This document shows, in pieces, positions 1-9,995 of a stretch of DNA of 64,000 bases. The notes below the pieces were generated by a model. The model ran no database searches and was not told the origin of the DNA. It worked only from the letters and a program-made list of their open reading frames with translations. The DNA is from Schizosaccharomyces osmophilus. Lineage: Eukaryota; Ascomycota; Schizosaccharomycetes; Schizosaccharomycetales; Schizosaccharomycetaceae. Positions within the stretch are counted from its first letter, which is position 1, and every line of letters begins with the position of its first letter. The stretch spans positions 2,976,001 through 3,040,000 of the forward strand of contig NC_079238.1 of NCBI RefSeq assembly GCF_027921745.1, given 5' to 3'. Made by a program: the position numbers and the translations under genes.

Positions 1-1933
1 TAGAATCGTAAACATGTATGCTTGTAGGGCATATCTGTACCATTCTCATTCCCGACATCAACGAGCCTACATCTACTGTTCTCGACTGTTTGTTAAAATC
101 TGAATTCTCGACCTCGTCAAACGTTTCACCTGCAGAAAACATAAAAGATTCATCATTTTTCGATAACACCAAATAGGCATCTGGCTCCAAATTCATGTAC
201 GACGTTTGTACTCTTCGACGAGAACGTCTTTGTCTCCCAGTAAGGCTCACGGACCATAAAGCTTCACACCCCTGAAAACCAAATTCGCCAGCAACAAGAG
301 GAAAAATACTTCTACGAAAAACAACAAGCCCACCGGCGCCACCGGCTCCACTAGCTCCCACTAGTTCAAGCGGCCCATGATTATCTTGTGGATAGTATGC
401 CAGAGACCCAGCTTTACCAATAGCGAAGTCTGTTATAGGCCCAATGTTCAACAAAACATCGAAAATACTCATTCGCAAAGGTCCATTTTCAAAAGCAATT
501 TTACCAGCAGTATCGTTACGATCATTGGTTTCATAAATATCGAGCATTTCCTCCATTTCGGCGTCATTAGTAGAGTAAAACTCATCATTCTCATTATCTT
601 CCGTATTTTTTGATATGTTTGAGTGACGATTCCAATGAACCAAATAGCTATCCGTCACCTGGCTTCCTAAAAATATCATGTTCTCTTCGATTGGTAAAGC
701 TGTAGTCACACCGGCTCTCAAAAAGTCTTCGTTTATATCCAAATCTAGGTTTTGTAGAGAGAGTCCTTTTACCGTTTTTCCATCCAAAATGAAATCAAGG
801 TAGAGAAATTGGCCAGAAGTCAGAATTAATAGTACAAACGGATTTCCAATCTTTGAATTAACTAGTGGTACTGCAATAGTGCCCTCTAGCTCTATATTAA
901 AATTTGATCGATCTTGAAGAGGAAAATTTGTACACTTAGGATAAAACGTATTGACGCCTATACCAACAGTGCGTCCGGCTGAGTCAACATAAATTAGTTC
1001 ATTACCGCCAACTAACAATGATCCGCCAAGCGGCATTGGTATTGGGACTAATTGGAAAATATCATACGGAAGATTTTGTATCGTGGTGATCACAGCACTA
1101 GCACGCTGATCCAAATCTAAAGTAACGAGAGAAAAGCAGACATTGTCTTTCAGGATAGGAAGGGTTACTGTAGTTGTTTGCTGAGGACTGTACAAGATAG
1201 CCAAAGTTGGCTCTCTATAGCCATACAAAAATTTAACATCTAGTATCCGTGCGATTGTAGACTCTAACTGAGAGGAGTCTAAAACAAAAGAAGGTTTATA
1301 AGGAGTGATGGAATTCCAGATATTTTTAGCGTCATCTACAGTGGCTTCCTCCATTTCAAGATCTTCAAGCTTGGGGAAAGGAATAATCGCCATCATATCA
1401 GTGTGAAACCTCAGCAAACAGCAATTAGAATCTGGATCAACAATTAACTGAGTAGGAGTTCGATTAATAGACGGCATTGTCGGTTTAACTGCTTCATAAT
1501 AATGAAGACTAGTTGTTACTAGGCTTTGAGTTTTCATATCCCACTCTAAAATGGATATTTTAGCATAATCCGACAACATAACTAGTAAATCACATCCCTT
1601 ATTTCCTTTTCCTTTTAAAATAGAAAGAGCAGTTATTGTTCCAAATACCTGAAATTGGCTCACGAGACGTAAAACATAACTAGTGTGTTCGTGAGTACGA
1701 ATCAAATGCATATTCGTCTCCATAAAGGCTTGACTATCATCAATCAAGTTATTTGAGTAATCATTCTGTGAAAAAGCTTCAGATTCATCTTTTTGAACTT
1801 TCTCGATTTCAAAAACATAAAGAGAGTCTACTCTGCCAACAATCAAATTACTAGTAGAAAGTGAAGATAATTTTCCTTGAACAGCATTTTTAACGGCTGT
1901 TGAATCCGTCAAACTTTGAAATATAGTTGACAT
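1..1933 (-). CDS. cft1: Cleavage and polyadenylation factor subunit Cft1 (CPSF160 homologue), 5' part, runs off the left edge
   Basis: The reading frame is open without a stop from the ATG at 1933-1931 to base 1, about 644 codons, so only the N-terminal half of a protein of about 1,400 residues is present. The visible part shows beta-propeller-like sequence typical of CPSF160/Cft1, including a stretch near residues 540-640 (DAYLVLSKNDES, then a TVDVGSL-type segment) that resembles the middle of human CPSF160. The C-terminal CPSF_A domain lies outside. The family scaffolds the polyadenylation-signal-binding module of the nuclear cleavage and polyadenylation factor. I see no intron in this part. 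It is the first of four minus-strand genes and its start lies 132 bp from the end of the Rpp14-like gene. The position matches S. pombe SPBC1709.08. The identification is firm from both sequence and gene order. Confidence 0.9.
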   Translation of the reverse strand, partial: MSTIFQSLTDSTAVKNAVQGKLSSLSTSNLIVGRVDSLYVFEIEKVQKDESEAFSQNDYSNNLIDDSQAFMETNMHLIRTHEHTSYVLRLVSQFQVFGTITALSILKGKGNKGCDLLVMLSDYAKISILEWDMKTQSLVTTSLHYYEAVKPTMPSINRTPTQLIVDPDSNCCLLRFHTDMMAIIPFPKLEDLEMEEATVDDAKNIWNSITPYKPSFVLDSSQLESTIARILDVKFLYGYREPTLAILYSPQQTTTVTLPILKDNVCFSLVTLDLDQRASAVITTIQNLPYDIFQLVPIPMPLGGSLLVGGNELIYVDSAGRTVGIGVNTFYPKCTNFPLQDRSNFNIELEGTIAVPLVNSKIGNPFVLLILTSGQFLYLDFILDGKTVKGLSLQNLDLDINEDFLRAGVTTALPIEENMIFLGSQVTDSYLVHWNRHSNISKNTEDNENDEFYSTNDAEMEEMLDIYETNDRNDTAGKIAFENGPLRMSIFDVLLNIGPITDFAIGKAGSLAYYPQDNHGPLELVGASGAGGAGGLVVFRRSIFPLVAGEFGFQGCEALWSVSLTGRQRRSRRRVQTSYMNLEPDAYLVLSKNDESFMFSAGETFDEVENSDFNKQSRTVDVGSLMSGMRMVQICPTSIHVYDS

Positions 1934-2065
1934 AAAGCCGAAAACATATATGTTGTGTTCTAACCAAACGAAGGGGTTGAGAAATAATGGTAGTGGATGT
2001 CAGTCGTGTATGCCTTATAAGGGAAGAACGTTATTTATACTGCTTAAAATGAACAGAGAAATAAT

Positions 2066-2517
2066 TTAAAGTAATGATTTAGTAAATTGAGATCGATTTG
2101 GCCCAATTTCAGCCAAAATATTTGTTGCGTGTAATACTTGAAAACGAACTTGTTCTGGCTCTCGGATATATGATCCAAGGGCTAATAAAACCTTTTCAGA
2201 ATCACTAGTAATGTTAGTTTAAAGGGATACTCAACAAAACGCGTTCCATGTATAACGTACTTGATGTGACACCTAAGATACAGAAGCGACGCGTTCCTGT
2301 GAAGTATGTCCACAGATATGGCAGATCCAAATATTCCAAAAGACTGAGAAAGAGCTAATGTAATGAAATGCCTTAAGGTTAGTTCATCAAATCCAGTCTC
2401 CATCGAAGAATTATGGAGTCTGCATTCGTTAGCATAAAGTCTTGGTACTGAAGGAAAACCTTACACTTTCACTAGTATATAATAATTTTCACTTTTTAAA
2501 CGTTGATGTAAAACCAT
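2066..2517 (-). CDS. Rpp14/Pop5-family subunit of RNase P/MRP, three exons, 116 aa
   Basis: Proposed exons are 2517-2465, 2419-2261 and 2204-2066, giving 116 residues. Intron 1 (45 nt) has donor GTAAGG, branch GCTAAC and acceptor TGCAG. Intron 2 (56 nt) has donor GTACGT, branch CTAAC and acceptor CTAG. The spliced protein begins [18 protein letters not shown], then carries [13 protein letters not shown] and [18 protein letters not shown]. This is the strand-helix-strand layout of the Rpp14/Pop5 fold: the RYLL-type first strand, the helix ending in the FG.FG..... turn, and the LRC strand. Members of the family are small protein subunits of RNase P and RNase MRP, which process pre-tRNA 5' ends and pre-rRNA. 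The unspliced frame gives only a 73-codon fragment, so simple ORF calling would miss the gene. I cannot decide between Pop5, Pop8 and Rpp14 orthology, so I leave the symbol blank. Confidence 0.75.
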
Positions 2518-2883
2518 GATATATTCCAAAAAACTAAAAATGGGCCAAAATAAAAGTTGAAAAAGGTAGTGAGAAGTCTCAAGCTGTCATTTTGACTGCA
2601 TGGAAAGAACATTTTGAACACATACAAGCTTTGTTTTTCGTTTTTGTAATTAAAGTCATAAAAAAAATAAATAAATTGCACATTAATGAATTTTTGGTAA
2701 GGCGTCCTCACTCTATGAGAACGCCCAGGTTTGTATAAGATTGGTAGAATAATAGTTATTATTACTAAAGCAACTAAAGCAGCATACGAGCGATGATAAT
2801 TAAGTAAAAATTTCAATGAAATCCCAAGTACGCCTCTTCTTCTTTAGTTGATGGATGACATGAACGATCTTAAATCAAGATAT
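2518..2883. other. Intergenic, Rpp14-like gene promoter and erg27 3' end
   Basis: Both flanking genes are on the minus strand. The stretch is AT-rich and should hold the erg27 3' UTR and terminator and the promoter of the small gene. I see no RNA gene or conserved coding sequence in it. Confidence 0.6.
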
Positions 2884-3996
2884 TCATGACACATTGAGTT
2901 TATGTTTCCATTCTTTATATAAGTCATGCATATAGGTCATGGATTTTGTTTTATCCGAAGGAAGTACTAATTCAATAGACGTGGGAAGAATTTTTTCCTT
3001 TCCAGACATGGTGGTGGCACTTCCCCATTTTATATTTTCGTCTTCAATGTGAGATTGAGTAGCTATCCAAAGGAAAGCATACGCTGCTGTGTAAGGCGAG
3101 ACGGTATGCCATGGACTTCCCAACAAACGACAAAGCCAAAAACCGAGCTTGGCAAATATTACAATAAAACCTAAAAACGTTTGATACATATTAGTAGTGC
3201 ACAATCCTGGGTGAACAAGGTATTGCTGGTACGGGAGACCGCTTTCGATTTCAGCATAATGCAGAATGTCCAATAAACGCTTCGATGACTGGTAAGGTCT
3301 TTCGCCGTGTAGACATTGTATATCATCAAAGTTGAGAGATTCCTTTTTAGCTACAAGACTTCCAGTTAAAACTACTTTAGTAGAAGATCCCAGAACGGAT
3401 AGTTCACAAAGACGCGTTTTCTAATTTGTTAGCATTCAGCGGTAAACCTGTAATGACAGAAAGATATTCCTTACAAGATAATAATGACCAAATACATTAC
3501 TTTGAAAAATATAGCCCATTGAATCCTCGCTAGTACTTCCCATGGCTTCCTTATAAAAAGTTGGATAAGTAAGCGCCTTTACGGGATTCATGATCGTAGC
3601 GAATATAGCTTGCATCCAATTTATGCCTTGTAGATCCCATGCTCCTGCATTGAGGTAAACGTAGTCTAACTTAGGGTATCGAGCTTTGATTTCTAAAGCG
3701 GCTTCTTCAACCGATTGCATATTTGACAAATCTAGGATAACGTATTCCAGTCTAATTTTTCTTTCAGGAAATAACTCCTTTAACCTTTTGCAAGCATCTT
3801 CAGCTTTTGCACGACTCCTGCATGTCAAGATGATGGTAAACGTTTCTGGCTCATCCTCTATTCTAGGTTTATAAAATTCTAGTAAACGAGCGGCAATTCC
3901 AAAGCCTAGGCCGCTAAGAAAGTATTAGCTAATATGCATTTCAAATTCAATTTACCTATTGGAACCAGTGATTAACGCATATTTTCGAAAGCTCAT
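2884..3996 (-). CDS. erg27: 3-keto sterol reductase Erg27, three exons, 338 aa
   Basis: Exons are 3996-3956, 3913-3475 and 3420-2884. Intron 1 (42 nt) has donor GTAAAT, branch GCTAAT and acceptor TTAG. Intron 2 (54 nt) has donor GTAAGG, branch GCTAAC and acceptor TTAG. The protein is a short-chain dehydrogenase: the nucleotide-binding TGSNSGLG lies at about residues 11-18, split by intron 1, NAG lies near residue 100, and the catalytic YxxxK (YQSSK) near residue 205. The length agrees with yeast Erg27. The enzyme reduces the C3 ketone in C4 demethylation of ergosterol precursors at the ER, in complex with Erg25/26/28; erg28 lies at the other end of this window. The gene sits in tandem between the Rpp14-like gene and dus2. 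Confidence 0.9.
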
Positions 3997-4360
3997 GCTC
4001 AGGTTGGTTAAAGAAAGAAAGATGAAATCAACCGATTTTTATGCGTTGTCAGATTTTTTGGAAAATGCAAGGAAAATGAGGTTATACTTAGTGACCATAC
4101 TTGTTTATATCGTGAAAATATCCACAAATGGGTTTGAAGAGTAAGATTTGTTTAGAGACCTATTTATGACCTACGAGGCTAAAGTGAAGTAAACAAAAAA
4201 AAATATCATACATAAAAAGAATGCACTGTAACTAAAATAAAATAAAAATCAAATTTCCGTAGACGGAGTAGAGCATCTTCCATAATTTACCTTTGAAATC
4301 TAGTGTCAGGGTACGTACAATAAATAACAACCTCTTCAATCAGAGAAGTAGGGATTATGT
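3997..4360. other. Intergenic, erg27 promoter and dus2 3' region
   Basis: AT-rich sequence between two tandem minus-strand genes. It should hold the erg27 promoter and the dus2 3' UTR. A 61-codon plus-strand frame overlaps erg27 exon 1 and has no coding signature. I see nothing else. Confidence 0.6.
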
Positions 4361-6043
4361 TTAAGCAGTGACCTCCTTTTTGGTATTAAAGCCTTTTATT
4401 TTTTTGAAAAGGATATCGTAGAAAAAATCAGCCTGGGCGTTCGGAAAATCGTTGGCTCTATTAGATTCTTCTTGTGTATTATATAAGGATTCGAGTTCAG
4501 TTGAAGAAAATTGTAGGATCTGTTTATGGGTACTTAATGCTTCAAAAGATATCGAATGTTCTTCTTTGGAGCAGACGATCAGATTGGACTGGCCAATTTT
4601 AGAGGCTAAATCATCGGTTGAAGCAATCATCAAGTCAATTCCATGACTTTTAAATTTCTCATTGTAGTCAGGATAATCCTCGATTTTTTCGCTGTCTGGT
4701 TTGTAAACAATCAACTTTGTAAATGAAGAAGCGGCTAGCTGTTTCGCGGTAATCTCGTTTGATAGTGCTTTCAAAAGCTTAGAGCTGTTTTCGAAAGCGA
4801 ACATAATTGACTTTTCATGCCCGGGAGCAGATACTATTCCGGACGCATCAGAATGCTTTTGTTCCAAGGCGAAAGCATTTTTTAATTCATCATAGCTCTT
4901 TGCGCATTGCGCAGCTTGTCTGACGTCTTTTCTGAACGCTCCTTGCATAATTTGAGTTAAACAATACTTTGTGTTACCAAAATTGTTTTCAACCTCCAAT
5001 GCCTAAACTTGTTAGACATAATAGTTCAATTAAGAAGAAATAAAGAAAAACTATGTTTTAAACATACCATTTTAAGATAGTCCAAAGCCAAATTACGGTT
5101 GGACAAAGGACCTTCTGAACGGAAACAAGAAACATTCTTTTCCGCAGCTCTAGCAATCAATACACCATCCAACTTGTATTGCTCTATAAGCTTTTTTCCA
5201 TCTTCATAACCAGAGACGTCTCCATTTACAAGAATGGCAACATTATGTTTTTTGCAAAGATCGACGATATCATGCAAATAGCCCCGATTTGCTGGCTCTG
5301 TATTCCGCATGGGAGTTGTACGGCAATGAATCGTGATTGCACGGATTCCAGTTGAACAGAGACGCTCAACTAGTGCTAAGGTTTTCTCTTTAGTCTCCAA
5401 AAGACGGATTTTACAGCTAATTGAAACATTGTGTGGAACTCCCACCTCCTTCACTAAAGCCCGTAAAATTGATATGAGGCGATCTGGTTCTTTTAATAGA
5501 CCCGCACCCATACCAGCATGAACGGAGAAGTGCTTCGGACAACCACAGTTCAAGTCGATGCCAGCAACATCGTCGGCTACAAGTTTTGCAGCTTGTACAG
5601 CTAAATCCGGGGAAGCAGAACCTAGTTGAAAAACCAATCGATTAGCCTCTAAAGGATGTACACGAAAGAGAACTTTGTTTGTAGGAGGCTTAACAAAATC
5701 GATACAATTCACCCGATCTATAGCATTGTTAGTCTCTTTTCATCAAAATAAAATAAAAGAAAGAAGGCAGTGTTAAAACTGCCTGATAGAAAAGACGCAC
5801 TACTTTCGTATGCACATTTGACCAATATAATAAGAGGACCATCAAGTACAGCAGTTTATTTCCAAAGGACTTACCATTTACTATTCTTTGCACCAAGGTC
5901 CCACCTACCAAAGCTTTGTCTACAATTTCTGGTCCCCAAACCAAGTTTGCCCCATAACGAAGAGCTAATAATCTCGTTGGAAGCTCACCAATTCGTACCA
6001 TGGGAGCTAAGCAAATCTTATTACTGTAGTTTAATAGTCCCAT
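4361..6043 (-). CDS. dus2: tRNA-dihydrouridine(20) synthase Dus2, three exons, 486 aa
   Basis: Exons are 6043-5875, 5717-5068 and 5002-4361. Intron 1 is 157 nt (donor GTAAGT, branch ACTAAC, acceptor TATAG) and intron 2 is 65 nt (donor GTATGT, branch CTAAC, acceptor TTTAG). The Dus flavin barrel begins with LAPMVRIGELPTRLLALRYG and contains the catalytic NCGCPK (cysteine near residue 110), SCKIRL, and HCRT. Exon 3 codes a further 213 residues (NFGNTKYCLTQI and beyond), as in yeast Dus2/Smm1, so the two large minus-strand frames here are one gene. I chose the ATG at 6043 because the family starts a few residues before LAPMVR. An in-frame ATG at 6094 would add 17 residues. The enzyme reduces U20 in tRNA D-loops using NADPH and FMN. 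A tRNA-Phe gene lies 300 bp away. Confidence 0.9.
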
Positions 6044-6341
6044 GTTGTAGCATAGAGCGTTGGAAATGGGATTCAGTGCAACTGTATGTACCAAAGGTTG
6101 TATCTCGAATTGTCAGTAAATAAATTTTCGTTAGTGGCCAATTACCGTGGTCACTACCATTCCTATTCATTACAATAGCAAGCGGATTTCTTTCATATCA
6201 AAAAAATTTCTACTTAATTTTTTTATGTAAAATTATAACCATGTAATAAATATCGTCAGAAGACTAACATACTCTTGTTAGTACCCATGGTGAAATCGAC
6301 AGCCTTCCATATTTCTATATATACTTTACTTATTAACGAAA
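6044..6341. other. Intergenic between dus2 and tRNA-Phe
   Basis: Divergent region holding the dus2 promoter and the upstream region of the tRNA gene. An ATATATACT stretch at about 6317-6325 lies some 20-25 bp before the tRNA and could be the upstream TATA element that fission yeast tRNA genes use. Confidence 0.5.
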
Positions 6342-6414
6342 GTCGCGGTGGTGTAGTTGGGAGCATGACAGACTGAAGATCTGTTGGTCACTGGTTCGAT
6401 CCCGGTTCGTGACA
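6342..6414 (+). tRNA. tRNA-Phe (GAA), 73 nt, no intron
   Basis: The acceptor stem pairs GTCGCGG with CGTGAC plus wobble pairs and a discriminator A. The A box TGGTGTAGTTGG and B box GGTTCGATCCC match consensus. The anticodon arm is ACAGA-CTGAAGA-TCTGT with anticodon GAA (phenylalanine). There is no intron. The T tract that starts four bases downstream is a pol III terminator. The sequence is close to my memory of the S. pombe tRNA-Phe. Confidence 0.95.
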
Positions 6415-6417
6415 CCT

Positions 6418-6454
6418 ATTTTTTTCTTTTTTTCTTTTTTTCTTTTTTTTTTTT
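6418..6454 (+). terminator. Pol III terminator and T-rich tract of the tRNA-Phe gene
   Basis: Runs of seven or more T separated by single C residues begin directly after the tRNA. The first T7 is enough to stop RNA polymerase III. The rest is a simple pyrimidine repeat. Confidence 0.8.
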
Positions 6455-6820
6455 GACACAATTAGCCGACTAGAGAACAGATCGTCACGCCTACAGCCGT
6501 TTTCGATTTCACAAGGCCACCAGAAAATAATTAAGAATAAATCCCGATGCTAGGCTATCTTTCGGAATGAACTTACTACGTTGTTACGAATCACTTACAT
6601 TTCTACCGAAAATGTCACCCCTTTTGCATAAGTTCATTGCTTTCTTTATTGAAACTGCTAATTACAATAGCTACAATGCCAATAAATTAATTTCAATACT
6701 AAAATAGATCCTGGTAATTATTATATTTTGTTTAACCCTAGACAATATTTATAGCGGTATCAAAATATGTCTTCTAATCAATTCCTCCAAAACTATGACA
6801 TATAAAGCTGCAAAACCTTT
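6455..6820. other. Intergenic, sks2 3' region
   Basis: AT-rich sequence between the tRNA terminator and the end of sks2. I looked for LTR remnants, which often sit beside tRNA genes in S. pombe, and saw none. Confidence 0.55.
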
Positions 6821-8662
6821 TTAACGGAGAGAGGCAAAGGCCTTTTGAACGGTACGCTTAAGGCGAAGTTCAGACTTACGGAGAGCATCGGTGTTAGAAT
6901 CTTCAAGTTCCAATTGGGACATGCATTCAGCCAATTGTTGCTCGATCTTAGACTTGTCACCACGCTTCAACTTCATCATAACATTAGGTTCAGAGATGGT
7001 GGTCTCGATGTTAGAAATGTAAGCCTCGAGTTGGCTCTTAGCTTCCAATTTCTTAGCGAAGTCCTTGTCTTGTTGCTTGAACTTGTCGGCGTTCTCAATC
7101 ATTTCTTGAATCTTAGCGGAGGAGAGGTGACCAACGGAGTTGGTGATCTCAATGTGAGCAGTGCGACCAGTGGTCTTCTCAAGAGCAGTAACCTTCAAGA
7201 TACCGTTAACATCCAATTCAAAGGTGGCTTCCAATTCAGCTTGACCACGGGGCATGGGGGGAATGCCGGTAAGTTGGAATTCACCAAGGGCTTCGTTTTC
7301 AGTGCAGTTAACACGTTCACCTTGGTAGACAGGGAAAGTAACAGAGGTTTGGTTGTCACCAACGGTGGTGAAAGTACGCTTCTTGATGGTAGGGATGGCA
7401 GTGTTACGGGGGCAGACAACACCAAAAACGTTACCTTCCATAGCAACACCCAAAGAGAGGGGAACAACATCCAACAAAAGCAAGTCAGCGGTCTTGTCAG
7501 AGTCAGCCTTGTTGGTAAGGACAGCGGCTTGGACAGCAGCACCATAGGCGACGGCCTCATCGGGGTTGATGGACTTGTTAAGAGGACGGCCTTGGAAGAA
7601 GTCGGAAACGAGTCTTTGAACCTTGGGGATACGGGTAGAACCACCAACAAGGACAATATCGTGAACATCACCCTTAGCAACCTTAGAGTCCTTCAAGACC
7701 TTAGCAACGGGGTCGATGGTCTTCTTGAAGGTAGTAGCATTGATGTCCTCGAAACGAGCACGGGTGATGCTAGAAGAGAAGTCAATACCGTTGGAGAGAG
7801 AGTCAACTTCGATAGTGGTTTGAGTGACAGAAGACAAGGCACGCTTAGCACGTTCGCAAGCAGAGCGAAGACGACGGAGAGCACGAGGATCTTCAGAGAT
7901 GTCAATCTTTTGCTTACGCTTGAATTCTTGGATGAAGTGTTCAACCAAAGCAGCGTCAAAGTCTTCACCACCCAAGTGAGTGTCACCAGCAGTAGCCAAA
8001 ACTTCGAAAACACCACCTTGAATCTTCAAGAGGGAGACATCGAAGGTACCACCACCAAGATCGAAGATGAGAACGTTCTTGGCTTCAGCAGTCTTGGCAT
8101 CAAGACCGTAAGCGATGGCGGCAGCGGTAGGTTCGTTGATGATACGGAGGACATTGAGACCAGCAATGGCACCAGCGTCCTTGGTGGCGGCACGTTGAGA
8201 GTCAGAGAAGTAAGCGGGGACGGTAACAACAGCCTTCTCAACACGCTTGTTCAACTTAGCTTCGGAGATCTCTTTCATCTTAGTCAAAACCATAGCGGAG
8301 ACTTCTTGAGCAGTGAATTGCTTCTTTTCACCCAAGTAGTTAACTTCAATGGTAGGGATACCATTGTTGTCAATAACCTTGAAGGGCCAGTGCTTAATGT
8401 CCTTTTGGGTCTCAGGATCTTCGTAACGACGACCGATGAGACGCTTAGCGTCAAAAACGGTGTTACGAGGGTTCATAGCAGCTTGGTTCTTAGCGGCATC
8501 ACCAACCAAGCGTTCAGTTTCGGTGAAAGCAACAAAAGAAGGGGTGGTACGAGCACCTTGGTCGTTGGGGATAATTTCAACATTAGCAGTTTCCCAAACG
8601 GCAACGCAAGAGTAGGTGGTACCCAAGTCGATACCAATAGCACCTTCGTATACTTCACTCAT
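6821..8662 (-). CDS. sks2: Ribosome-associated Hsp70 of the Ssb type, Sks2, 613 aa
   Basis: A single uninterrupted frame runs from the ATG at 8662 ([20 protein letters not shown]) to the stop at 6821. The length equals that of S. pombe Sks2. Hsp70 signatures are present: [15 protein letters not shown] at the N-terminus, [14 protein letters not shown] near residue 200, and [13 protein letters not shown] near residue 340. It lacks an ER or mitochondrial leader and the EEVD tail, and ends VQKAFASLR, as Ssb-type proteins do. Ssb Hsp70s bind nascent chains at the ribosome exit with RAC. Codon choice is strongly biased, as in highly expressed fission yeast genes. The frame could be extended by 41 codons upstream, but the first ATG matching the family is at 8662. 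A HomolD-like box about 100 bp upstream fits coregulation with ribosomal protein genes. Confidence 0.97.
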   Translation of the reverse strand: MSEVYEGAIGIDLGTTYSCVAVWETANVEIIPNDQGARTTPSFVAFTETERLVGDAAKNQAAMNPRNTVFDAKRLIGRRYEDPETQKDIKHWPFKVIDNNGIPTIEVNYLGEKKQFTAQEVSAMVLTKMKEISEAKLNKRVEKAVVTVPAYFSDSQRAATKDAGAIAGLNVLRIINEPTAAAIAYGLDAKTAEAKNVLIFDLGGGTFDVSLLKIQGGVFEVLATAGDTHLGGEDFDAALVEHFIQEFKRKQKIDISEDPRALRRLRSACERAKRALSSVTQTTIEVDSLSNGIDFSSSITRARFEDINATTFKKTIDPVAKVLKDSKVAKGDVHDIVLVGGSTRIPKVQRLVSDFFQGRPLNKSINPDEAVAYGAAVQAAVLTNKADSDKTADLLLLDVVPLSLGVAMEGNVFGVVCPRNTAIPTIKKRTFTTVGDNQTSVTFPVYQGERVNCTENEALGEFQLTGIPPMPRGQAELEATFELDVNGILKVTALEKTTGRTAHIEITNSVGHLSSAKIQEMIENADKFKQQDKDFAKKLEAKSQLEAYISNIETTISEPNVMMKLKRGDKSKIEQQLAECMSQLELEDSNTDALRKSELRLKRTVQKAFASLR

Positions 8663-8762
8663 TTTCTGGCAACAAAAAGTTAAAACTGACCCTCGATTTT
8701 TTGAGAGAAGTAGGTTATTGTAAAGTTTCACTTGCGGTGAACTTACATTATATGAGAACTCG

Positions 8763-8770
8763 CAGTCACA
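8763..8770 (-). promoter_or_regulatory. HomolD-like box (CAGTCACA) upstream of sks2
   Basis: CAGTCACA occurs 101-108 bp before the sks2 start codon. It reads TGTGACTG on the sks2 strand. HomolD is the TATA-replacing core element of S. pombe ribosomal protein genes and is used in either orientation. An AGGGT half of a HomolE-like box lies near 8930. The functional call is inference. Confidence 0.5.
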
Positions 8771-9080
8771 CATATCTTTATACAATAAAATTTTCTAGGC
8801 AAGTAGTCACTAATGTACTTCATTGGATTTCGTTATTTTTTGCCCGAGTTCTGTTTTTTTACTTCTGATTTTTTTTTTTTATTTCGTTCTACTCCTTTGG
8901 GCCGTTAAATTTTTCATAATTGTGCCACTAGGGTTCTTTGTCAAATTTGGCTCCTTCTTCTGCCCAATGGCACAGATAACAATCGGCAAAATTCTACCAC
9001 AGTAAATAGTTTTACACATTCCACAACACTAGCATATATATTTCGACGCGATTTTGGGTAGCGATCTTATAGCTATAATA

Positions 9081-9320
9081 TCACATCCGAATACACTGTC
9101 TGTATATAGTGTATAATGTATTTAATTTAAATTCCGTATTTAGACTGGGTTTGGAGGAAAGCGAAAAAAGATTGTTTAGGCGAACTAGCTGTTCATATGT
9201 AGGAAAATCAATTAGAAAACCGAGTTGAAGATGTACTTCCAGAAGACTTTTCATCTTATATAAGAACTGCTTTAATGAATAAAAAGATACTTGTGCAGTT
9301 CGTTTGATAGGGATAGACAT
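9081..9320 (-). CDS. Hypothetical small ORF, 79 aa, doubtful
   Basis: The frame starts with ATG (MSIPIKRTAQVSFYSL) and ends at a TGA, with no introns needed. It has no recognisable domain, signal peptide or low-complexity bias; the middle is leucine-rich (KMKSLLEVHLQLGFLIDF). It lies alone in a 1.3 kb intergenic region upstream of sks2, on the same strand. A frame this long can arise by chance in AT-rich DNA. It could also be an untranslated part of a long sks2 leader or a noncoding RNA. I have no evidence for translation. Confidence 0.2.
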   Translation of the reverse strand: MSIPIKRTAQVSFYSLKQFLYKMKSLLEVHLQLGFLIDFPTYEQLVRLNNLFSLSSKPSLNTEFKLNTLYTIYRQCIRM

Positions 9321-9995
9321 GATTTTACATTCTTTTGTTTACAAACAATTAGACACATAAACAAATAATTTAAGAATTAGAATCACTTGCCCGTGGGGAT
9401 GAAACCGATAGCTAGACTTGATTATACAAAGAAAATAAAATAAAGCTATAGAGCCCTGAGCCGAAGACTCTGGAACAAAGGGTTGGACGATACAGTACTG
9501 AAGTAATTGAAAGAAAGAAAATACGTTCCTATCTTAGTGCCTATTCATCAGACTATATAAGAGCAAGAGTTTCAATCAAATGGTTTCTTTCCTTTTATAT
9601 TTTTAGGAATAATGTGAAAGTGCTATTCTAGATTTGTAGAATTCTAGTGCTGGAGATGAGGAATCTGTTCATTTTCGACTTTCTGTCTTCCCATTTACAA
9701 CTATTACTGAAATTTATTACAATTAGTTACTTTTAAAATATAGCATAATTCCGAATTGCTTCCTTCTTCTACCGAAAAGTCTTGGAGGTATCGTATCGTA
9801 CACTTTTCGAATGCAAATCCATCACCGTTTGTACCGCAAGTCATAAACAAAATTTAGCAGACTTTACGTTTGCCATACCCGACATCCTATATACTCCATC
9901 TTAAATTTTCTTTTTCACTTTTGTTCGTTTTCTCTTTGAATTGTTCTTTTGTTGTACATTGGCTGAACGGGTTTCCATTTACCTAGTTACGGACT

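Larger units (their letters stand above)
8663..9995. other. Long intergenic region between divergent sks2 and cyp3
   Basis: About 1.3 kb contains the sks2 promoter, T-rich stretches at 8840-8880, and the cyp3 promoter. One 79-codon minus-strand frame (9081-9320) is listed separately. I could not identify an RNA gene here by eye. Confidence 0.5.

Noticed and set aside
4361-4999. Separate 212-aa gene next to dus2
   Set aside because: It has no ATG at its start (TTG), and a consensus intron joins it in frame to the dus2 barrel, as in yeast Dus2.
6415-6820. LTR remnant beside tRNA-Phe
   Set aside because: I looked for terminal TG/CA ends, repeats and a target duplication typical of Tf elements and saw none.
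6845-8683. 612-codon open frame on the plus strand antisense to sks2
   Set aside because: Highly expressed Hsp70 genes with strong codon bias often show long antisense frames. The translated sequence is a Ser/Gly/Val/Leu-rich shadow of the Hsp70 codons and starts 24 bases inside the sks2 3' end.
9395-9520. Possible snoRNA with GATGA and CTGA boxes
   Set aside because: The box C match is partial, no closing stem is seen, and the spacing is not supported by any paired guide region.
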